From the NCBI GenBank assembly GCA_017524725.1, contig JAFXUZ010000014.1, positions 1 to 33,332 on the forward strand: a DNA stretch of 33,332 nt, written 5' to 3'. Origin of the DNA: Clostridia bacterium (lineage in GTDB: Bacteria; Bacillota; Clostridia; Christensenellales; Aristaeellaceae). Numbering within the stretch: the first letter of the stretch is position 1; every line of letters starts with the position of its first letter. The translations under genes were made by a program, and so were the position numbers. The notes under the pieces were generated by a model that saw nothing but the letters and a program-made list of their open reading frames with translations, made no database searches and had not been told where the DNA came from. Shown here one piece after another: positions 26,734 through 33,332 of the stretch.

Positions 26734-27215
26734 ATGTATATATGCAAGATCGCCTCTTTGGAGGAAATGGAACAGAAATGGGATTATGAGATCGCGCAGC
26801 ATCCGGGCGATGAAAACTGGACCGTCTGGAAAGGGGAAGCGATCGACAATGCCCTGGGGGCCGGTCCATACCGTATGTCGGCGTCCTTGACGGGCGGGTC
26901 ATATGCGAGGCGACGGCGTTGCCGCTTCAGGGCGGCGAAGGGATGGCGAAAGAATGTGCTGTCGAGCTTTGCGCGTTCCGTACCGTCAGGGAATACCGCA
27001 GAATGGGGTATTTTTCCAAACTGATGGCTTTCATGCTGGAGGACCTGAAAAAAAGGGGATACACAAAAGCGGTCGTCGGCGTGGAACCGGAGGAGAAAAC
27101 CAACAGGGATATCTACCGCCGCTGGGGGTTTGACGAGCCCGCCGGCACCGGGAAGGAGACTTATCCGGACGGCACCGTCATCGAAGTGGAGTTTTATTCA
27201 AAGCGGCTCGGATAA
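26734..27215 (+). pseudogene. GNAT acetyltransferase split by a one-base frameshift
   Basis: The first ~42 residues (MYICKIASLEEMEQKWDYE...) are read from 26734. The remainder (SIPYVGVLDGRVICEATA ... CAFRTVREYRRMGYFSKLM ... GVEPEEKTNRDIYRRWGF ... ) lies one frame earlier and runs to 27215. The break is at the run of five G, 26856-26860. With six G the codons CTG GGG GGC CGG TCC ATA would give one continuous protein of about 160 aa, of usual GNAT length with the acetyl-CoA motif in REYRRMGYFSKL. It is either a true frameshift, a phase-variable tract or an assembly error. There is no clear ribosome binding site before 26734. Confidence 0.75.
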
Positions 27216-27240
27216 GGACCGGAGCCGCCGAAGCACGCCG

Positions 27241-28614
27241 CTATTTTTTCTGTTCCCGCGCCTTTTCCGGGCCCGGGCGGACGATGGATACGGCGACGCA
27301 GACGGCCAGGATGAAGGGGTAGAACATCAGCGGAATGATCGAAAGGCTGGCAAGGCCGGTCAGGTTCGCTGCCACCAGCAGCTGCGCGCCGTAGGGGATG
27401 ATGCCCTGCATGATGCAGGAACAGGTGTCCAGCAGGGAGGCGGAGGTCTTGCGTGGGACGCCGAATTCGTCGCTGATATCCCGTGCGATGGGCGCGGCGA
27501 CGATGATGGCAAGCGTATTGTTCGCGGTCGCCGCGTCCATGAAGGCTGCCAGCAGGGCGATCCCAAGCATACCGCCCCTTTTGCCCCTGACGCGTCCGCG
27601 GATGAAGGCGAGGATGGCCTCGAACCCGCCGCCCGCCCTGATCAGGGCCGATATGAACGCCACCAGGACGGTGACGACCATGGTCTCGAACATACCGGAC
27701 GTGCCGTCGCGCATCGCGGCAAAGGCCTGCGCGAAGTCCAAAGTGCCAAGGCCGAAGCCGGCCGCCAGGAACAGCAGGATGCCGATCAGGAGCACGGTGA
27801 ACACATTCATGCCCGATACGGCCATGACCAGCACCGCAAAGTAGGGCAGGGTCAAAATAAAACGGAAATCGTGCCGCCCCACCGAGGCCGGTCCGTTGCC
27901 GACGGAAAGGATGATCAGCAGCGCGAGGGTTGCCAGCGCGGCAGGGAGGGCGATGCGGATATTCGCCAGGAATTTATCCTTCATCCCGATCTCCTGGGTC
28001 TTTGTGGCCGCGATGGTCGTATCGGAGATCACCGACAGGTTGTCACCGAACATGGATCCGCCGACCACGGAGGCGACGCACAGGGGCAGAGGGAGCCCGC
28101 CGCTTTCGGACGCCGCCACGGCGATGGGAGCGAGCACCGTGATGGTCCCGACGCTGGTGCCCATCGCGACGGAGATCAGGCAGGAGATCACGAACAGCCC
28201 CGGTACGGCAAACCCGGGCGGGACCACGTTCAAAAGCATGTTGGCCGTGCTCAGGGCGCCTCCCGCCGCGCCGGCGATCCCGCTGAACGCTCCGGCCAGC
28301 AGGAAGATCATCAGCATGACGGCGATGTTGTCGTCCCCGAGGCCGCGCGCGCAGATGCGGATCTTTTCATCGAAGGTCATTTTCCTGTTCTGCAGGAACG
28401 CCGCTGCCAGGGCGATGCCGAAGGCGACCGGCACCGAGGTGATGTAAAATCCCATCCCGCCCTCCACAGGCCGGATGTATTCGAACCAGATCCCGTTCCC
28501 CAGGTAGATGGCCAGGAAAACGGCCATCGGGAACAGGGTGGCGGCGTTCGGACGCGGGCCGCGGCCGTTGTTTTCCTCAGGCAGCCTGCTGCCCGGCTTT
28601 TCTGTGCGCGACAT
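27241..28614 (-). CDS. NhaC-type Na+/H+ antiporter family transporter
   Basis: A 457-aa integral membrane protein with about 11-12 hydrophobic segments. The family signature region includes MFLLAG-like helices, SVAMGTSVGTITVLAPIA, VVGGSMFGDNLSVISDTTIAATKTQEI (the conserved GDNxSxISDTT motif of NhaC relatives) and ATANNTLAIIVAAPIA. The start at 28614 is preceded by GGGAGGGG; a further upstream in-frame start would extend into the promoter. It probably exchanges Na+ or an amine/organic acid for protons; substrate cannot be fixed. It is monocistronic and convergent with the broken GNAT gene. Confidence 0.85.
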   Translation of the reverse strand: MSRTEKPGSRLPEENNGRGPRPNAATLFPMAVFLAIYLGNGIWFEYIRPVEGGMGFYITSVPVAFGIALAAAFLQNRKMTFDEKIRICARGLGDDNIAVMLMIFLLAGAFSGIAGAAGGALSTANMLLNVVPPGFAVPGLFVISCLISVAMGTSVGTITVLAPIAVAASESGGLPLPLCVASVVGGSMFGDNLSVISDTTIAATKTQEIGMKDKFLANIRIALPAALATLALLIILSVGNGPASVGRHDFRFILTLPYFAVLVMAVSGMNVFTVLLIGILLFLAAGFGLGTLDFAQAFAAMRDGTSGMFETMVVTVLVAFISALIRAGGGFEAILAFIRGRVRGKRGGMLGIALLAAFMDAATANNTLAIIVAAPIARDISDEFGVPRKTSASLLDTCSCIMQGIIPYGAQLLVAANLTGLASLSIIPLMFYPFILAVCVAVSIVRPGPEKAREQKK

Positions 28615-28649
28615 TGAACGACCCCTCCCCGGCAGCGCCGTTTTTCTTA

Positions 28650-28678
28650 AGTATATCACCTCTTGTCCGGCCTGTCAC
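28650..28678 (-). promoter_or_regulatory. Promoter of the NhaC-type gene
   Basis: Minus strand GTGACA (28678-28673), a 17-base spacer and TATACT (28655-28650), about 36 bases before the ATG. Confidence 0.7.
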
Positions 28679-28718
28679 TTTTTCCGTGCCGTGCCGGAGG
28701 GGACCTGAAGGAGGAAAC

Positions 28719-29579
28719 ATGGATTTTGACGCGTTTGTCAGGGATATCCGGGAAAACCGGTGGAATGTGTTCGGCGCGGAAGTGTATGAGCATGGACGCC
28801 TGGTCCATGACTTCGGAGACACCCGCGGAGCGCATGAAATATACTCCGTCACCAAATCCGTCCTGTCCGTCGCGATGGGGATCGCAAAGGACCGGGGCCT
28901 GATCGGTTTTGAAAGGCCGGTTGCGGAATATATCCCGCCGGAGTATCTTGCCCGCATGTCTCCCCGGCAGAAGGAGACCTGGGGAAAGATCACGCTGAGC
29001 CGGCTGATGACCATGTCCGTTGCGGGCCTGCCTTTTCGGGCGGAGGGATCTGACTGGCTGGCGTTTTCCCTGGCGGTCCCGATCCCACGGCCGGAAGAAA
29101 AAGTCTTCCATTACAGCAATATCAGCGCGTACATCGCCGGGGTCGCGCTGACGGAGGCTGTCGGCAAGGATGCCGGCAGGCTGATCGAAGAGGAGATCCT
29201 TGATCCCCTGGGAATTGACGATTATACCCTGTCCGGAAGCCCGGAAGGGTACTTCTACGGCGCGTCCGGGATGAAAATGTCCGTCCACAGCCTGAGCACG
29301 ATCGGCCTGATGCTGCTGGACGGGGGACGGTATCGGGGAAAACAGATCGTTTCTCAGGAGTATATCCGGACCGCGGCATCTGCCCTGCAGATGAACAGGG
29401 AAGGCGGGTACGGGTATTTCTTCTGGAAATACCGGGACGGCTTCAGCATGCACGGGAAATTTAAACAGAGATGCTATATGCTTCCGAAACGGGGACTGGT
29501 GATAACATACCTGTCCGATATGGACGATCCGTCCCCCGCGCTTCAGGAAAGCATGGAAAAACACCTGCTGGACGGATGA
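28719..29579 (+). CDS. Serine hydrolase (class C beta-lactamase-like family)
   Basis: A 286-aa protein of the beta-lactamase/transpeptidase-like serine hydrolases. The catalytic SxxK is SVTK (Ser43, Lys46) within IYSVTKSVLSVAMG, and the YxN motif is YSN (Tyr132-Asn134) in VFHYSNISAYIAG. A third HxG-like motif is likely in SMHGKFKQR near the C terminus. There is no signal peptide, so it is probably cytoplasmic; this subgroup tends to be esterase- or peptidase-like rather than true beta-lactamases. The ATG at 28719 follows GAAGGAGG. It diverges from the NhaC gene and converges on the truncated MATE gene. Confidence 0.85.
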   Translation: MDFDAFVRDIRENRWNVFGAEVYEHGRLVHDFGDTRGAHEIYSVTKSVLSVAMGIAKDRGLIGFERPVAEYIPPEYLARMSPRQKETWGKITLSRLMTMSVAGLPFRAEGSDWLAFSLAVPIPRPEEKVFHYSNISAYIAGVALTEAVGKDAGRLIEEEILDPLGIDDYTLSGSPEGYFYGASGMKMSVHSLSTIGLMLLDGGRYRGKQIVSQEYIRTAASALQMNREGGYGYFFWKYRDGFSMHGKFKQRCYMLPKRGLVITYLSDMDDPSPALQESMEKHLLDG

Positions 29580-31104
29580 TCCCGTGGCCGGCAGGGGCCG
29601 GGCGTGCATGCCATGTTTCCTTTGACGACCGAAATAATAAACAGGCCGCCTGCCCGACGGACAAGCGGCCTTTGATAAATCCTGCGGCTGCGGATCCGGG
29701 CCGCAGGCTGTATTCGTCTTTTTTCTTCAGGATGCGCATGTCGATGCAGTTGCGGCGGCCGGGACGGAAGCCGTAGGTGACCGTATTGGTCGCAAGCTCC
29801 TCCACAGCCAGGGAAATAAAGTATTTTCGCCTGGGGTCGCATCCGTGCTTTTCGCAGAACTCCCATGCGTCCCGCGACAGGTCCATGACCCCGTCCCTTC
29901 CGGTGATGGTCCGGTCGATGCGGTCGCATTCCGGGACGTCGAAATCCTCCGGCAGCCCCATGATCCATTCCCAGAAGTCCTTCGGGCGTATCTTCTCCCT
30001 GCGGTTGGATACGAAGATGATAACGGAGATCGTCAGGAGCAGGAGGAGCTGGGAGACCGGAAAGGCGCACCAGACGGCGTCGGCCCCCATGAACGACTGC
30101 AGCGCGAGGGCCGCGAGCACGATGTATCCGCCCTCCGACAGGAATGTGAGGATCATGTTCCTGCGCGTTTTGCCCCGGCCTTCCATGTAGCCCTCATACG
30201 CGTGGCCCAGGACACAGAACGGGAAGCCGAGAGCAAAGCAGCGGGCGGCGCGGACCGCGAGCCCCAGGGCTTCCGGGGCGCCATCGAAGAACAGGGCGGC
30301 AAAGAGCGGCGACAGGAACCAGAACAGGACCGAAAGGGCCAGGATGAAGGTGCAGACCAGCAGGAAGCAGTCCTTGGTAAGCCATTTGAGCATATGGCGG
30401 TTTTCCTCGCCCGACAGGATGCCCGTCAGGGTGGACATGGCGTCCGAGATCCCGAAGATGAAGGGATTCAGAAGCGAGTCGGCCTGCCGCTGCACTCCGT
30501 AGGCGGCGATGCACCCGGCGACGGCGACCCAGGTCAGGCTCTGGTTCAGCACGATGGTGCGCAGCGTGTTGGAAGCGCGCCCGACGCCCACGCCGATCAG
30601 ATAGCCGCGCGTGGGGCCCAGCAGGTCCGCCGCGCTGCCTTTGGCCCCGAGAAGCCTGCAGATCGGGTCCGGGAAGAGCAGGATAATGATCAGGAGCAAG
30701 GTGGGAAGGCCGGCTCCCAGCGCCGCCGAGAGGGTAAAGACGCCGCGGGCGCCGGCGATATCGCCGCCGCCCGTCATTGTGGTGAAACGGTTGCGCGCGC
30801 TGGAGGCGATCACCGCGCCGATCAGCGAGAACACGATCAGCACCGGGCTGACCAGGCTGAAGGCTTCCAGGGAATCCATGCCGAGGAATTTGCCGATCAC
30901 CACGCCGTCGATCAGCGAGCCGATGGAGGTCGTAAGCGAGGACAGGACGAACGCGGCCACGCTTGCGATGAAGGTGCTGCGGATGATGCGGTTGCTTTCG
31001 TCTGTGAAGGATCTTCCGGCTTTCGCCGGCCGCTGAACATGATGAGGGGCTTTCTTTTGCGGATCTGCCCCTTCTGAATGGGAAAAACGCGATCTAGCGC
31101 CCAT
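29461..31104 (-). CDS. MATE-family efflux transporter with truncated ATPase-like tail
   Basis: A 547-aa reading frame. Residues about 40-395 are a MATE multidrug/toxin exporter with around 12 membrane helices (IGSLIDGVVIGKFLG, the repeated half at about 240-395). After a cytoplasmic linker, residues about 430-465 match the start of a histidine-kinase-like ATPase of the RsbW type: KYFISLAVEELATNTVTYGF is the N box with Glu and Asn. The chain then leaves homology right after KKKDEYSL (about 29710), and the G boxes needed for ATP binding are absent. The remaining ~85 residues run through two hairpins and the antisense of the serine hydrolase gene. The gene has therefore lost its 3' end; the transporter part looks intact. 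AAAGGA precedes the ATG at 31104. It is 51 bases downstream of the PhzF gene. Confidence 0.82.
   Translation of the reverse strand: MGARSRFSHSEGADPQKKAPHHVQRPAKAGRSFTDESNRIIRSTFIASVAAFVLSSLTTSIGSLIDGVVIGKFLGMDSLEAFSLVSPVLIVFSLIGAVIASSARNRFTTMTGGGDIAGARGVFTLSAALGAGLPTLLLIIILLFPDPICRLLGAKGSAADLLGPTRGYLIGVGVGRASNTLRTIVLNQSLTWVAVAGCIAAYGVQRQADSLLNPFIFGISDAMSTLTGILSGEENRHMLKWLTKDCFLLVCTFILALSVLFWFLSPLFAALFFDGAPEALGLAVRAARCFALGFPFCVLGHAYEGYMEGRGKTRRNMILTFLSEGGYIVLAALALQSFMGADAVWCAFPVSQLLLLLTISVIIFVSNRREKIRPKDFWEWIMGLPEDFDVPECDRIDRTITGRDGVMDLSRDAWEFCEKHGCDPRRKYFISLAVEELATNTVTYGFRPGRRNCIDMRILKKKDEYSLRPGSAAAGFIKGRLSVGQAACLLFRSSKETWHARPAPAGHGIIRPAGVFPCFPEARGTDRPYRTGMLSPVPVSEAYSISV
29643..29671. terminator. 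Terminator-like hairpin between convergent genes
   Basis: AGGCCGC/GCGGCCT (29643-29649 and 29665-29671) is followed by TTTGAT on plus and GTTTATTATTTC on minus. A second hairpin CCTGCGG/CCGCAGG lies at 29681-29707. They are placed to end the serine hydrolase transcript, and the MATE transcript from the other side. They fall inside the frame-open tail of the MATE gene, supporting the view that this tail is not genuine coding sequence. Confidence 0.6.
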
Positions 31105-31155
31105 GCCGGGTCCTTTCTGGATGCTCCGGTCAAAACATCCGATAAGATCTTTTGT

Positions 31156-31941
31156 TCATATCAGCTCCGCGGCAATGTCCGATACGGCGATGAGCGCCGC
31201 TTCTCCGCTGACGGTCATCCGGCCGCCGCCCTTTACAGCGCAGTGCAGGTAGCCGCCTCTTTTTGAAGCCTGGTATGCAAGGATCTCCTTTTTGCCGAGT
31301 TCCCGGGACCAGTAATCGGCGATCTGGCAATGGGCGGAGCCGCAGACGGGGTCCTCCGGGATGGAGAGCTTCGGGCAGAAGCTCCGGGAAACGCAGTCTG
31401 TCTCCGCTCCCCGGGCTGTGGCATTCTGGATGCGGCCTTCAAGCCGCGCAAGCAGGGCCTGGTCCGGAACCATGGACCGCACCTGAGATTGTGTTTCAAA
31501 CACACAAATGAGGTCCAGTCCCAGAACGGCCCTGACCGGGCGGACGCCGAAGGCCCTTTCCATCAGGTCCGTCACCGGGATCTCCTTCAGGGGATATGTC
31601 GGCAGATCCATCTCGTACAGGCTGCCTTTCTGTGTGACCGTCAGCGGTCCGCTTCGCGTGCTGAACCGGACCGTACTGCCGTGCGGCTCAAAGAAACTGA
31701 GGATGACAAAGGCCGACGCCAGGGTGGCGTGTCCGCACAGTTCCACCTCCGTTCCCGGGGTGAACCAGCGCAGACGGTATCCCGCGGCTTCTTTTACGAT
31801 GAACGCCGTCTCGGACAGGCTGTTTTCCATTGCCAAAAGCGACATGGCTTTTTCCGACGGCCAGCTTTCCATTACGCAGACCGCGGCGGGATTGCCGGAG
31901 AAGGGCCTGTCCGTGAAGGCGTCGACGATGTACTGCTTCAT
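31156..31941 (-). CDS. PhzF-family isomerase/epimerase-like protein
   Basis: A 261-aa protein of the PhzF family, which shares the two-lobed fold of diaminopimelate epimerase. Seen: VDAFTDRPFSGNPAAVC at the N terminus, the catalytic-type Glu44 in NSLSETAFI, LRWFTPGTEVELCGHATLAS, and EDPVCGSAHCQIADYW in the second lobe. Members usually isomerise small amino-acid-like molecules; the substrate here is unknown and no phenazine genes are nearby. GGGAGG lies 12 bases before the ATG. It may form a unit with the NUP-like gene upstream (56-base gap) and the MATE gene downstream. Confidence 0.9.
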   Translation of the reverse strand: MKQYIVDAFTDRPFSGNPAAVCVMESWPSEKAMSLLAMENSLSETAFIVKEAAGYRLRWFTPGTEVELCGHATLASAFVILSFFEPHGSTVRFSTRSGPLTVTQKGSLYEMDLPTYPLKEIPVTDLMERAFGVRPVRAVLGLDLICVFETQSQVRSMVPDQALLARLEGRIQNATARGAETDCVSRSFCPKLSIPEDPVCGSAHCQIADYWSRELGKKEILAYQASKRGGYLHCAVKGGGRMTVSGEAALIAVSDIAAELI

Positions 31942-31997
31942 TATTTTTCAGCCTCCCTGCCGTTTGTGCTGAAAACCGTGTTCACGCATGATGAGGA

Positions 31998-33029
31998 TCA
32001 GAATCGCCCGTCCAGGATCCTGTCGACGATGATCCGCCCCACGTCAAAAATGTTTTTCATGGCCGTCTCGAAAATGTCCGCCGCTTCGACGCTGTCCTCC
32101 GAGGCCAGGGTCATCGAGTCAGAGCCGCTCCACAGGCTTTCGGGCGTCGCGCCCTGCATGAACACGTCCATGTTCACGCTGCCGCGGATGATGATCAGCC
32201 GGTCCAGCATCCCCATGCGTTCCGCCGCCCGCGCCACGCCGATGTCTTCCATCTCGGCCGCCGCGTAAGGATCGGGACACGCGTAGGTCGCGGCCATGAG
32301 CAGGGCGTTTTCGTGCCCGTGGACGCCTTTCCAGTAATTGTCGCCGGTCACCGCGGTCCCCCGGAGGACCTTCGGATCCCGCACGGCCCATTCCGCGCCG
32401 TCGAAGGCGTGGCGCATAAAATCCCGGGTGCGTTCCGTGGTCGCGACGGGGGTATCTTTTACCAGCGTCCAGGCTTTGCCTGTCAGGTCCCGGTCCAGGA
32501 AGATCACGGCCGCATTGTCAAAATCGGAGTCATGGAACCAGGTCGTTCCCTCGGGATCCGCGATCTCACGGCTGTCCGCGTGGTGGCCCAGATCATAGTC
32601 CACGACGGAGGTGATCAGGAAAACGTCCCCCATCACGGTGGTCCCGGCGGCCGAGCCCGCGCAGCCGGTGGAGATGATTCGGGCCATGGAATAATCAAAG
32701 CGGCTGTCCGAAAGGACCGCCATGGTGCCCAGCGCCGCGCCGACCTTGCCCATGCCCAGTACGCAGAGTGCCACCCCGTCTCTGTAATATGTTTTTAAGG
32801 CGCCGGCGCTGTTTGGAACGATATATTCCTCCGCCCCGGTCAGGTACTGCTCATAGTAATGCTGCGCCTCGCCGGGAAAGTCCCCGGACATTTCTCCGAC
32901 TTCGAATTTGGGCAGCAGAAGCACTTTGACTTTTAGCGGCATCGCCGCTCCGGCGGGCTGCTCCGCCGGTGAAAGAGCGAAGGCGAACGCCATGGCAAAA
33001 AACAGGCAGGCGGCAATGATCTTTTTCAT
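31998..33029 (-). CDS. Exported NUP-like nucleoside-binding/phosphorylase-fold protein
   Basis: A 343-aa protein. Residues 1-29 are a signal peptide (MKK, hydrophobic core, then AGAA). The mature part resembles the purine nucleoside permease (NUP) family, a group related to nucleoside phosphorylases: LKVKVLLLPKFEVGEMSGDFPGEAQHYYEQYL near the start, GVALCVLGMGKVGAALG, ISTGCAGSAAGTTVMGDVFLI in the middle, and AEMEDIGVARAAERMG at the place of the nucleoside-binding Met-Glu pair. It is probably a secreted or surface protein handling nucleosides. AGGAGGG precedes the ATG at 33029; the ATG at 33062 would add residues before the signal peptide. Upstream there is a TATGAT-like element (about 33166-33171) without a clear -35. 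Confidence 0.8.
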   Translation of the reverse strand: MKKIIAACLFFAMAFAFALSPAEQPAGAAMPLKVKVLLLPKFEVGEMSGDFPGEAQHYYEQYLTGAEEYIVPNSAGALKTYYRDGVALCVLGMGKVGAALGTMAVLSDSRFDYSMARIISTGCAGSAAGTTVMGDVFLITSVVDYDLGHHADSREIADPEGTTWFHDSDFDNAAVIFLDRDLTGKAWTLVKDTPVATTERTRDFMRHAFDGAEWAVRDPKVLRGTAVTGDNYWKGVHGHENALLMAATYACPDPYAAAEMEDIGVARAAERMGMLDRLIIIRGSVNMDVFMQGATPESLWSGSDSMTLASEDSVEAADIFETAMKNIFDVGRIIVDRILDGRF

Positions 33030-33226
33030 ATGGATCCCTCCTTCATTCCGGTAAGTTTCCAATAATAGAGCCGGGCTTGAGGACCGGCATACCCTTATGA
33101 TGCCCGGACGATTGTGAGGCCGGGAAAAAATTCATCGTGGCAGCACGTCTTCATTACGCCGCCGAAACAATCATAGCATAAAACCCGGCCCCGTGGTATA
33201 ACCCGAGTTTGACGGGAAAGAGAGTG

Positions 33227-33275
33227 AACCCCATGTAACGTCAGAACGAGAAACTGGCGTCGCATGGGGTTTTTC
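33227..33275 (+). terminator. Intrinsic terminator, plus strand
   Basis: AACCCCATG (33227-33235) pairs with CATGGGGTT (33263-33271), with an inner ACG/CGT step and a TTTTT run. No plus-strand gene ends nearby within the window, so what it terminates is unclear. A TTGACA at 33313-33318 may be the -35 of a gene beyond the right edge. Confidence 0.65.
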
Positions 33276-33332
33276 AGAGGGAAGGGAGGCAAAAACGGGC
33301 TGAAAAGGAAGTTGACAATATGTACTACGAAT

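Noticed and set aside
33095..33292. A 65-codon minus-strand open frame at the right edge
   Set aside because: No ribosome binding site or family resemblance, and it contains the arms of a terminator hairpin.

Overview
The window looks like a chromosomal segment of a GC-rich Clostridia-type Firmicute (Bacillota). The evidence is strong AGGAGG-like ribosome binding sites, TTGACA/TATAAT-class promoters, an Asn T-box leader, an ANTAR-regulated type I glutamine synthetase, paired WYL regulators and many AT-poor coding regions. There is no rRNA or other taxonomic marker, so a finer placement is not supported. I see no phage, insertion sequence or CRISPR array.

Layout. Positions 1-900 hold a damaged HAD-family phosphatase gene (+). 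Positions 903-1404 hold a compact minus-strand RNA unit: an extended -10 element, five tRNA-like elements packed 0-3 bases apart, and a bidirectional terminator. Only tRNA-Lys(UUU) looks fully normal. Positions 1460-3662 hold two overlapping WYL regulator genes (-). Positions 3715-4790 hold a nucleoside phosphorylase gene and a 3'-truncated Nudix gene (+).

Positions 4792-21150 (-) form one long co-directional gene string: glnA, an ANTAR regulator, gltB, gltD, glmS, pyrG, carA and carB. The carB gene is fused in frame to a diaminopimelate-epimerase (DapF) domain. Except for the regulator and the DapF domain, every product makes or consumes glutamine. Diverging from glnA at 21280 is asnB, which has a T-box leader with an Asn (AAC) specifier, followed by a GNAT gene. 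Then comes an ammonium channel with a fused C-terminal PII domain. The string therefore covers ammonium uptake, glutamine synthesis, glutamate synthesis and the glutamine-dependent branch reactions to asparagine, glucosamine-6-P, CTP and carbamoyl-P. Transcripts of glnA and amt-PII appear to start with nearly the same kind of terminator hairpin, a candidate shared control point for the ANTAR protein.

Positions 25500-33332 are ordinary accessory sequence: a GC-rich hairpin cluster, an aldose-1-epimerase-like gene, a frameshifted GNAT gene, an NhaC-type antiporter (-), a class C beta-lactamase-like serine hydrolase (+), a MATE transporter with a truncated ATPase tail (-), a PhzF-family gene (-) and an exported nucleoside-binding (NUP-like) protein (-). 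Several genes are damaged (HAD, Nudix, GNAT, MATE tail). Two of these involve a single base in a G run, so assembly error must be excluded before calling them decay.
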